From contig BPIQ01000002.1 in the NCBI GenBank assembly GCA_026004195.1, forward strand, positions 496,001 through 560,000: 64,000 bases of DNA. The letters are read 5' to 3'. The notes beneath the pieces are model-generated. The model was not told where the DNA came from and did not search any database. It worked only from the letters and a program-made list of their open reading frames with translations. This stretch comes from Candidatus Binatia bacterium. Lineage in GTDB: Bacteria; Desulfobacterota; Binatia; HRBIN30; BPIQ01. Positions 42,227 through 50,260 of the stretch are shown piece by piece. The position numbers and the translations under genes were made by a program. Within the stretch, counting starts at the first letter, position 1. The number at the start of each line of letters is the position of its first letter.

Positions 42227-43361
42227 GCCCGGGAGCGTACGCGATCGTCGCCGCCGATTCCACTGCGACCGGCGCTCCGCCGCGCCGCGCCGACTCCCGC
42301 CGCTTCGCCCCCGTGTCGCGTGTCTCGCCGTCCTGCTTCTCTGCGTTTTGGCTTGCCAGGAGGAGACCGAGCACCCTCCGCAAGTTTCACTCGAGCGGGG
42401 ACCCGAGATCCACGACTGCCGTCGAATCGAACGGATCGAGGGCCAGCAGGGAGAACTCCTCGGCGTGGAAGATATCACGATCGACCCACGGACCGGCTAC
42501 GCGTACCTCTCCTCCCACGATCGGCGCCACTGGCGCACGCGGGGAGGTATCTACGGCTTCGACCTCTCGAAAAAACCCCTGCCCGACGCCGCCGAGCCTC
42601 TCACGCCCGACATGCCGCCGATCTTCCGGCCTCACGGTATCTCGCTGGCCACCGGGAAGAACGGCGACTGGCTTTTCGTCGTCAACCATGCCGGTGACAA
42701 GGACCACCGAATCGAGCGCTTCGCCGTGCGCGGAAGGGCGCTCGTCTACGAGCCGCCTGCCGTCGCGGGGCCCGAGCTCACGAGCCCGAACGACGTCTAC
42801 GCCGTCGACGCCGACGAGCTCTACGTGACCAACGACCACGGCAGCGCGACTCGGGTGGGGAAGATCGTGGAAGACCTCCTCGACCGGCGGATCGGGAACA
42901 TCGTGCGCTGGGACGGAAAGTCGCTCGAGATCGTCGAGTCGGGCCTTTCCTACGCGAACGGCATCCAGGGCAATGCCGAGGGGTCCATGGTGTACGTCAC
43001 CACGACGAGACCCAGAACGCTCCGAATCTACGAGCGCGAGCTCACGGGTCGACTCCGTCTCGTGCGCGAGGTTTTTCTGGATACGCTCCTCGACAACATC
43101 GAGATCGACAGCGACGGAAGCCTCTGGATCGGGGCCCACCCGAGTGCCTGGGCGTTTCTGCTCCACGCCGGAAGGCTCCGGAAGTACGCTCCGTCGCAGG
43201 TCCTGCGTGTCACGATCCGCGGGGACCAGGTGCGAGCCGAAGAACGCTTCCGGGACCGGGGCGAGCAGATTTCCGCCTCGAGCGTCGCCGCGCCCTGGGG
43301 CCCCTACGTTCTCGTGGGCAGCGTCTTCGACCGGGGGTTCCTCCTCTGCGAACGTTCGTAA
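42225..43361 (+). CDS. Paraoxonase/arylesterase-like lipoprotein (six-bladed propeller)
   Basis: A 378-residue protein. The leader ACLAVLLLCVLAC ends in a lipobox Cys near residue 44, after an unusually long Arg-rich start (RDRRRRFHCDRR). The body resembles serum paraoxonase/SMP-30: GVEDITIDPRTGYAYLSSHD, IFRPHGISLATGKNG, LTSPNDVYAVDADELYVTNDHGS and LSYANGIQGNAEGSMVYVTTT. The Glu, Asn and Asp residues in these motifs are the calcium ligands of the family. Lactone or ester hydrolysis is likely. The ATG at 42225 overlaps the divergent HIT start; a shorter protein starting nearer the leader is possible, but no better start codon is evident. The 288 bases after it hold nothing recognisable. Confidence 0.78.
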   Translation: MPGSVRDRRRRFHCDRRSAAPRRLPPLRPRVACLAVLLLCVLACQEETEHPPQVSLERGPEIHDCRRIERIEGQQGELLGVEDITIDPRTGYAYLSSHDRRHWRTRGGIYGFDLSKKPLPDAAEPLTPDMPPIFRPHGISLATGKNGDWLFVVNHAGDKDHRIERFAVRGRALVYEPPAVAGPELTSPNDVYAVDADELYVTNDHGSATRVGKIVEDLLDRRIGNIVRWDGKSLEIVESGLSYANGIQGNAEGSMVYVTTTRPRTLRIYERELTGRLRLVREVFLDTLLDNIEIDSDGSLWIGAHPSAWAFLLHAGRLRKYAPSQVLRVTIRGDQVRAEERFRDRGEQISASSVAAPWGPYVLVGSVFDRGFLLCERS

Positions 43362-43649
43362 AGAAGGCCCACCACTTGCGAGCACCGTCCCGAAGGCACG
43401 CGAAGATCCCGAAAAGTTTCGCCTACGCCATGCAGGCGGCGGAGCTCGAGGAGTTGCTTCGCACGAGATTGTCTCCTGCGCAACGCGGCCCGAAGTTCCC
43501 CCAGGCCCCGCGTCCCGGGAACGCGGACCTGCGGCACATACGACCTCGGACCCCAAAGACCGGTCCCCGCGATTCGTCGCCGGAACCCGGCGTTCGATCC
43601 GGGGCTCCGGACCTGATTGGTTTCCGCCATGACAACGAGTAACTGACAA

Positions 43650-45309
43650 ATGACCGAAGCGCCCGCCGCCCGACACGGCCCGTCCTTCTGGAAACTCCGG
43701 ACCATTCTGGCGCTCCTCACGGTGCTTGCCTTCGCGAACGGCCTTGGCGGGGACTTCGTATTCGACGATTTCGCGCTGGCCAAGTTCGCCTGGAACCGCA
43801 CGCCGCTTGCCGAGTGGGGATGGGGCAAACCTACCCCCTTCGGAACCGCGGCTATCCGCCCGGTAGTGACGGCGAGCTTCTACATGGACGCGGCCCTCTT
43901 CGGCCGCGACCCCCGCGGGTACCACCTGCTGAACCTTCTTCTTCACGTCGGCAACGTTCTTCTCGCCTTCGGGGTCCTGGTCCGGCTTGGTCTGGACCAG
44001 CGTGGAGCCTTCGTGGCAACTCTCGTGTTCGCGGTCCATCCGGTCCAAACGGAATCCGTTACCTACATCTCCGGCAGACGAGACCTCCTCTACGGTCTTT
44101 TTCTTTTTGTCCTCGCTTCTCCTCTACCTCCGCGGAGGGCGAGCCCCGGGAACGCTCGGGAATGTGGGCCTCCTGTTACTCTTCGCCCTCGGCCTGCTTT
44201 CGAAGGAGTCCACGGCCGTTCTTCCCGCAGTGTTCTGCCTCGCAGACTACTTTCGCGGGCGAACGTGGCCCGACGGGGCACTCCCTTCTTCCCTGCCACC
44301 GCCCGGTTTGCGACAAATCCTCGGACGTCGAAAATGGGTGTACTTGGGCTGCCTCGTCCTCGCATTCCCGTACCTTCTCCACCGCGTGGCCATCTCGCGA
44401 CACACGGGGTACATGGCCGATGCGGGCTGGATCGGAGGAACGATCGGCTCGCACGTGCTGAGCGCGGCCAAAGCACAGCTCCTCCTGCTCTGGCGGCTCC
44501 TCTTTCCGCTCCGCCTCGTCGCCGATTACTCGCCCCGACACTGGATTTACGCGAGCGGGTGGACCGATCCCGTGGGATGGGTCGCCGTCGTGGCGCTCGG
44601 CTCGGCCGTCCTGCTCACCGTCCGCTCCTTTCGCCGGAACTCGTGGGCCGGCTTTGCCGGCGCCTTCATGGTCGCGACCATGCTTCCCACCTCCCAGGTC
44701 GTGAGACTGACGGAGCTCGTCGCCGAACACTACCTCTACGTTCCCCTGCTCGGCTTCGGGATTCTCGTGGCGCGGCTCGACGCTGCTCTTCGGCGTAACC
44801 CCTTGCCGTACGCTCCTCTCGCGGCGACCGCTGCGATCACGGCCCTCGCCGTTTTTTACGCGGGACGCTGCTGGCTCAGAAACCGCGACTACCGAAACTC
44901 CCTCGTGTTCTGGAAAGCCGTCGAACGAGACGCCCCGGAGAACGCCCGTGCCCAGGTCAGCCTTGGTGTGTGGGAGCGCCTGGCCGGGGTACCACCGCAC
45001 CAGTACATCAAGAGGTTCGAAAGAGCCATCGAGCTCGATCCGAAAATCAGCAGCGGCTGGGCCAACCTCGGCTTCGAACTCATGCGACAGCAGCGCTACG
45101 CCGAAGCAGAGAAGGCGCTCGACCGAGCTCTGGAACTCGAGCCCAATGCAGCCGAGTTTCGTGCCGGAATGGCAGCGTTGTACCTGTCCCAGTGGCGGAT
45201 TTCCGACGCCGAGCCTTACCTCGAGTGGCTGCGAAAGCACGACCCGCGAAACCCCAAACTCGAAGTCATGGAGTTACTCCTCGAGCGCATGCGGCGCGGG
45301 GAGCGATGA
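43650..45309 (+). pseudogene. TMTC-like membrane protein with TPR tail, frameshifted at a T tract
   Basis: The N-terminal part (from ATG 43650) has the GT-C-like start FVFDDFALAKFAWNRTPL with the DD motif, HLLNLLLHVGNVLLAFG and ATLVFAVHPVQTESVTYISG. The frame then fails at ctttttctttttg (44097-44109). Removing one T joins it to the second frame, which reads SSLLLYLRGGRAPG and continues through about eight membrane helices to a TPR domain (AIELDPKISSGWANLGFELM, ALDRALELEPNAAEFRAGMA) ending at 45309. The combined product of about 550 residues matches the TMTC/PMT-like O-mannosyltransferase-related family with C-terminal TPRs. Whether the extra T is a sequencing error, a mutation or phase variation cannot be decided. 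Confidence 0.8.
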
Positions 45310-45797
45310 GAGGCGCACCCCATCGCCGTGGAGCTGCGCCCCGTGGCGAAGGATCCGACACGACGCTTCCGTCGCGCCCGGGCCAAAGGAGGGCGTCCCG
45401 CGGCGTCGCACGGAGACGCACCGTCCCCGGATTCGAGGCTGCCGCGGAGCCTGGCTTTTCCAACAGCCCGTGCGAACGGCCACATCAATGGAGCCGTCGC
45501 CCTCCGATGGGCTCGGCACTAGCGGGACGTGGTCTGTCGGCTCCGAGATGGAGGTTGGAACATGTAACCATTGGACCCGACGAAGCCCATCCCCATCCGA
45601 TTCGTCGTACGACACGGGTGATGTGAACGCGCGTTTTCGGGCCGCCGCCGAGACGTACGACGTTTCGAAACGTGAACGCGACTGGCGGGAGGGACGCGCT
45701 CCGTCGCGCCCGCCGGCGGCGGCTAGCCCGACCGACAGCGTTGCATAAGCCGGCCGGCCATGAAAAGAAAAGCCCCCGACACGGAAGGAGATGCCCC
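45310..45797. other. Intergenic region with one imperfect GGAGG hairpin
   Basis: Gene-free except for a single type 1 hairpin at 45692-45711 (stem GGACGCG against CGCGCCC, one mismatch, loop CTCCGT, GGAGG flank at 45688). No other structure is seen. GGAAGGAG just before 45798 is the ribosome binding site of the next gene. Confidence 0.6.
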
Positions 45798-46325
45798 ATG
45801 CCGCCGTTCCCCCGCGAGGAAATCGAAGAAGCGTTCCGCCACTACTGGCGAACCGGCGCCGTCGGCGAGGACTGGGATGCCTGGGCCGACCTGTTCACGG
45901 AGGACGCCGACTACGTCGAGCACGTCCTGGGCTCCATGAAGGGACGCGAGGCCATCCGTGCATGGATCAAGCCCATCATGGAGCAGTTCGGCGAGCTCTA
46001 CACGGTCTACGAGTGGCACGTCGTCGACCCCGAGCGAGGCCGGGTCGTCGTCTACATGCAGAACCGTCGCGACCACCCGAGCGGAGAGGGAACGATCGAC
46101 TTTCCCGGGATCACGATCCTCGACTACGCCGGCGACGGGAAATGGTCTCGGGAAGAGGATTTCTGGGCCCTACCCCGCGCACAGGAAGCGCAGCACCTCT
46201 ACGAAGAAGCCTGCCGGAAGTACGACCCGGAGCACCCTCGCCGCCGCACCCGATACAACTGGGGCGACGGCCCCGAGTGGACCCGCGGCGCGAGAACCTG
46301 GTTCGAGCGGGCGGGAAGGGGGTGA
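45798..46325 (+). CDS. SnoaL/NTF2-like protein
   Basis: A 175-residue protein with the NTF2-like cone fold: REEIEEAFRHYWRTGAVGEDWDAWADLFTEDADYVEHVLG at the start, then GREAIRAWIKPIMEQFG and RVVVYMQNRRDHP. His and Asp residues in the DADYVEH segment fit the polar pocket of SnoaL-like cyclases or isomerases. The C-terminal extension (residues 120-175, REEDFWALPRAQEAQHLYEE onwards) is longer than usual. A good ribosome binding site (GGAAGGAG) precedes ATG 45798. It stands alone; the substrate is unknown. Confidence 0.82.
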   Translation: MPPFPREEIEEAFRHYWRTGAVGEDWDAWADLFTEDADYVEHVLGSMKGREAIRAWIKPIMEQFGELYTVYEWHVVDPERGRVVVYMQNRRDHPSGEGTIDFPGITILDYAGDGKWSREEDFWALPRAQEAQHLYEEACRKYDPEHPRRRTRYNWGDGPEWTRGARTWFERAGRG

Positions 46326-46740
46326 AGCGGGGAGCCCCTGGCGGAGGCCGGCTTCCCGGGGCACCCCCAACCGGGTGTGAGAAGCATCCCGGGTGGCGTC
46401 ACTCCGTCCGGAAGAGCTCCTTTCTCCGCCGGACCGGGTCGTGCCAAAAAAGAGTGTCCTTCCGTGTCAACGACCTCTTGAAGCGCGAACTCGGTCTGTC
46501 GTAAACGGCTTGCGGCCTTATGGTCGGCTACTCGCTGCGTCCGACTTCTATCGCGTGGACGAGGGGTCCGGCGTCCGAAATCCCTCTGCCCCGCACCCCG
46601 TACTTTCGGGCGACGGCGGCCGCACGGGTTTCGCGGCACGCCCGAGCCGGACCGAACGGGCTCGGTATGCGCGCACGCTGCTACGAACCATTCCCGTTCG
46701 TGAACCCTGCACGGCTGAGCTCCAAAGCATGGAGGGAAAG
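46326..46740. other. Intergenic region upstream of the defence-like operon
   Basis: This must contain the promoter of the nine-gene operon. TTGAAG (46478-46483) followed after 18 bases by TAAACG (46502-46507) is the best sigma-70-like candidate I can see, but it is weak. An open frame crosses the region into the first operon gene without family character. GGAGGGAAAG at 46731-46740 is the ribosome binding site for GTG 46741. Confidence 0.35.
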
Positions 46741-47640
46741 GTGAACGAGGAGCATGTGGCGGATCCGGAGCGACTCCGCCGACAGGTCGAAGAATCCATT
46801 CGTCGACTCGAAACCGAGGCCCGTCAACGCTCGCAATTGGCCCGAACCCTGCGCCCGGTGCTCGGCAAGGGGGTTCTCGAAAACCCCCGTCGGCTCCAAC
46901 GAGTCCTGGAGCAAGTGGTGCAGAAGCTGCCGCCGAGTCTCGAGGCGAACGGCATCCAGAACCTGGTACTGGAACTTCGCAACTGGGCAACCGACGCCCC
47001 GAAGCGTCTCAGGCAGTACGTCGCCCGGCATCTCCAGGAGTACTGCAAACAAAAAGGGCTGACCCTCGAAGTGGTACGCAGGGAAGACCCGGTCGAGGTA
47101 CGGATTCCACCGTTCTCGCTGGTTCTCGATTTTCCTCGAGGCCGGGCGGCGTGGCGCTTCGCCCGCGAATCGCTGAGGGAAATGCCCTTGGACGTGGGGC
47201 TCGTACTCAAAACGTACGAACAGTTGCGGCGAGAATTCGAGCAGCGTGCGTTGGCCCCGGCGGATTTCTTCCAGCGCTGTCTCCGGGCCTACCGGGAAAC
47301 CCTTGCCGCGGTCGGGGGGCAACCGGGCGACCGGGTGGAGTTCGAGCATTTTTTGCCGCGGCTGGCGCTGCAGATGCAGGAACGGAGCTTCCGACGCGAC
47401 CCGAGGCAGAAAAACTACCGCGAGTACTCGCGAGCTCATTTTGCTTACGACGTGTGGCGCCTGCGCCGAGAGGGCTTGTTGAGTCACGGCGGTTGGAGAT
47501 TGAACCTGGGCGTGGCCACGGGGGCGACCGCTCAGCAAAAGGAGCGAGTGATCTACTTCGAGGACGAAACGGGCCGCGGAGAATACAAGCTGACGATTTT
47601 CTTCACCCGTAACGACGAAGGAGAACGGGGGCAGCCATGA
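46741..47640 (+). CDS. Unknown protein, first gene of the defence-like operon
   Basis: A 299-residue soluble protein that I do not recognise. GTG 46741 is preferred because GGAGG lies 6-10 bases upstream; ATG 46729 in the same frame is the alternative. The N-terminal about 100 residues are helical and charged (RLRRQVEESIRRLETEARQ; RLQRVLEQVVQKLP). The middle has a beta-like segment (VEVRIPPFSLVLDFPRG), and the C-terminal part is Arg/Tyr-rich (RDPRQKNYREYSRAHFAYDVW), ending in two strands (YFEDETGRGEYKLTIFFT). No catalytic motif is apparent. Its stop overlaps the next start (ATGA). Position suggests a structural or DNA/RNA-binding partner of the BrxD-like ATPases. Confidence 0.7.
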   Translation: MNEEHVADPERLRRQVEESIRRLETEARQRSQLARTLRPVLGKGVLENPRRLQRVLEQVVQKLPPSLEANGIQNLVLELRNWATDAPKRLRQYVARHLQEYCKQKGLTLEVVRREDPVEVRIPPFSLVLDFPRGRAAWRFARESLREMPLDVGLVLKTYEQLRREFEQRALAPADFFQRCLRAYRETLAAVGGQPGDRVEFEHFLPRLALQMQERSFRRDPRQKNYREYSRAHFAYDVWRLRREGLLSHGGWRLNLGVATGATAQQKERVIYFEDETGRGEYKLTIFFTRNDEGERGQP

Positions 47641-48911
47641 ACGGAATCGAGCAGGAGCGACTCCTAGCCCGACGGATCGTGCAGCGGATGGGAGAGACGG
47701 GACAGCCTCCGGAGCGCGGTGCTCTCAGAGTGAACGTCGGAACCGACGTCTTCCTGGAGGCACTGAAACGAGAATACCTCGAGCCCATTCGGGCAGTGGG
47801 CCTGAACTCGACGTTCAAATTGATCCAGGGACCTTTCGGCGGCGGTAAATCGCACTTCTTGCGCTGCTTCCGGGAAATCGCCTGGCAGGAGGGGTTCGCG
47901 ACCTCCTTGGTGAACGTTTCCCCGAGGGAGTGTCCCTTCACCGACATGCAGCAGATCTACCGTAGGGTCGCCGAAACCGTGGAGTTGCCGCCCGGAGACG
48001 ACGTTGCGGAACCGGTCCAAGGGATCGACGCCGTGCTCCGCCAAATCGTCGAAGCCCGCGCCGAGGCAACGGACGAGCCGACTCTCTTCGAATGGCTACG
48101 CAACGAGGCCGCCCACGCTCGGGTGGAAAGCCACGCGTGGCGTCGCGCGGCGTTTCTCTACATGGAGGCCGTGCTGGCGCGACAAACTCAGCGCACCGAA
48201 CTCCTCGGGGATTGGCTACGGGGGACGAGGGTACCGTCGAGCGAGGTGCAAAGACTCGGCGTCCGCGAGGACCTCGAACCCTCCACGGCCTTTCGTTGGC
48301 TACGCAGTCTCGTCCAACTTTTCCGTGTGCTCGACATACCGGGAATCGTGCTCATGTTCGACGAAATGGACCGAACCTTGAGCCTACCCCGCCGACAACG
48401 AAGGGAGATCGGCGACAATTTGCGCCAACTGATCGACTCTTGCGGGCAGAGTATCCTGCCCTCCGCGGTGTGTCTCTACGCCGTTCCGCCGGAGTTCATG
48501 ACGAACGTCGTTCCCGAATACCCGGCGTTGGAACAAAGACTTCGTGGGCCCACGACGTTCAGCGATGTGTGTCCCACAGCACCCATCATCGATCTCGACC
48601 GGGTTCCTCTCGCGCCGGAAGAAATGCTTCGTGCGATCGGGAAAAAGCTCTTCGGGCTCTACACGATCGCACACCCCGAGGCGGCCCTCGACGAGGCCAC
48701 ACAGGACGCCAACCTCCTGGCCCTGGCGCGCCAAATCGGCGGATCGCAGCTGGAGATCGGGAGCCGGCGAACTTTCGTCCGCGCCGCGGTAGCGCTGCTC
48801 GCGGAGCAGCACCGGGCAGGACAACGGATTCTCGACGAGGAGGAAATCCGACGACTGGCCGGACTCTCGGCGGAGCTGCCCCCGGCCCTGGAAGGCGAGG
48901 AGGTGTTCTAG
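47637..48911 (+). CDS. BrxD-like P-loop ATPase 1 (DUF2791 type)
   Basis: A 424-residue ATPase. Walker A is GPFGGGKSHFLRCF with Lys71, Walker B is GIVLMFDEMDRTL with Asp242-Glu243, and VCLYAVPPEFM follows at the sensor position. This arrangement, with the short RxxVQRMGETGQPPERGA lead-in, is that of the DUF2791 proteins called BrxD in BREX systems, whose exact role is unresolved. The start overlaps the preceding stop (ATGA), and its own TAG overlaps the next GTG by one base. The product is about the usual length for the family. A second, divergent paralogue follows directly, suggesting a heteromeric ring or two functionally distinct motors. Confidence 0.8.
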   Translation: MNGIEQERLLARRIVQRMGETGQPPERGALRVNVGTDVFLEALKREYLEPIRAVGLNSTFKLIQGPFGGGKSHFLRCFREIAWQEGFATSLVNVSPRECPFTDMQQIYRRVAETVELPPGDDVAEPVQGIDAVLRQIVEARAEATDEPTLFEWLRNEAAHARVESHAWRRAAFLYMEAVLARQTQRTELLGDWLRGTRVPSSEVQRLGVREDLEPSTAFRWLRSLVQLFRVLDIPGIVLMFDEMDRTLSLPRRQRREIGDNLRQLIDSCGQSILPSAVCLYAVPPEFMTNVVPEYPALEQRLRGPTTFSDVCPTAPIIDLDRVPLAPEEMLRAIGKKLFGLYTIAHPEAALDEATQDANLLALARQIGGSQLEIGSRRTFVRAAVALLAEQHRAGQRILDEEEIRRLAGLSAELPPALEGEEVF

Positions 48912-50260
48912 TGAGACCGGGCGATCGCGTGACCCACGCGCGTCACGGCCCGGGGACCGTCGAGGTGGTGAGGACGGACGGAAGGGTGTCCGTCCGTTTC
49001 GACGCGGCGAGAGAGCTCCCGTGGACCGTGCCGGCCCACGAACTGGTCGTCGACGGAGCAGAGATGCCCTCCGCGCGAGCAATCCGAGTCCTGCGGCACG
49101 TCCCACCGCAGCTACCCCTCGACGCAGAACACGCGAAACTTCGGCAGGTCATCGAAGCACTCAGGCTCGGCGTCGTTCCGGCTTCTCACCTGCACGAATA
49201 CACCGTCGGGCGGGAGGATGCTGTGCGGAAGGCTCGGGAGTTGTTGCGAGCGCGCCAGGGTATGAGTCTGGTGTTCGGGGACTACGGCGCAGGGAAGACG
49301 CACTTCCTGGAATTGGTCGAGCAGGAAGCTTTGGAACATGGTTTCGTGACGAGTCGCGTCACCCTCGACCAGCACGAAACGCCGCTGAGCCACCCGCAGA
49401 GGCTCTGGCGAGCGATCGCGGGAGCGCTGCGCTACCCCGGCACCGTTCGACGGGGTCTCCTGCCGCTCCTCGAATGCCTCGAGGACGACGCCGACCACTT
49501 CCATCCCAACGGACGTCGTTTCCACAGATTCCTGACGCCCGTTCTCTGGGCCATTCGAAGGAAACGGAACGACCTGCTCGAAGACGTTCTCCTCGACTAC
49601 ATCGAAGGGCAACCCGTGGATGCCGAGCAAGTCAACTGCATGCTTCGCCGCGCTCGGTGGTCGGGCCCCAGGCTCCTCGCGCTACCGGACTACCGAACGT
49701 ACGGTCGCGTCTACGCCTACATCCTGGGCGGTGTAGCCACTTGGGCGGCGGACGCGGGGTTCACTGGAGCCTGTCTTCTCTTCGACGAGGCGGAACAGGT
49801 CGACACTTTCGACCGCAGACGACGGGAATTCGCCTACGAGGTGATTTGCCACTACGCCGCAGCTTCCCTTCCGAAGAAGGAACTGCTCTTCGACCCCGAG
49901 GAACTCTACCGCGGCGGCCAGGAAGTACACAGGCAACTTCCCCTCCGGTTCACGGCGAGTCAACCACTGGTCGTCTTCGTGGCGCTCACGCCCGAACCGG
50001 AGATCCAGCTCATGTGCAGCCGCCTCTTTCGTCACGACAACGCCATCGAACTTTCCCCGCTTTCCCCTCGGAGCAGGGGAAAACTCGTCGGGAAAGTCGT
50101 GGATCTCTACCGCAGGGCCTACGGCCTGGAACAACCACCGGAGCCCCACTTGGAAAGGCCCCCGTCGTGGTACGAAAGTCCGCGCCACCTCGTCCGGGAG
50201 CTCGTGGCCGCCCTGGACCGTGAACGCTACCAGTCGCTCGCGTCCCGCGAAACAGCATGA
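48911..50260 (+). CDS. BrxD-like P-loop ATPase 2 with an N-terminal Tudor/CarD-like domain
   Basis: A 449-residue protein. Residues 1-50 (RPGDRVTHARHGPGTVEVV, then VSVRFDAARELPWTVPAHEL) form a small SH3-like barrel of the kind seen in CarD and at the UvrD C-terminus, which bind RNA polymerase. After EALRLGVVPASHLHEYTVGR, typical of DUF2791 proteins, Walker A is FGDYGAGKTHFLELVEQEA with Lys129 and Walker B is ACLLFDEAEQVDTFDRR with Asp292-Glu293. RFTASQPLVVFVALTPEPE is the sensor strand. The added domain could dock the ATPase on RNA polymerase or on the helicase encoded next. It overlaps the previous gene by one base and the helicase gene by ATGA. Confidence 0.8.
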   Translation: MRPGDRVTHARHGPGTVEVVRTDGRVSVRFDAARELPWTVPAHELVVDGAEMPSARAIRVLRHVPPQLPLDAEHAKLRQVIEALRLGVVPASHLHEYTVGREDAVRKARELLRARQGMSLVFGDYGAGKTHFLELVEQEALEHGFVTSRVTLDQHETPLSHPQRLWRAIAGALRYPGTVRRGLLPLLECLEDDADHFHPNGRRFHRFLTPVLWAIRRKRNDLLEDVLLDYIEGQPVDAEQVNCMLRRARWSGPRLLALPDYRTYGRVYAYILGGVATWAADAGFTGACLLFDEAEQVDTFDRRRREFAYEVICHYAAASLPKKELLFDPEELYRGGQEVHRQLPLRFTASQPLVVFVALTPEPEIQLMCSRLFRHDNAIELSPLSPRSRGKLVGKVVDLYRRAYGLEQPPEPHLERPPSWYESPRHLVRELVAALDRERYQSLASRETA

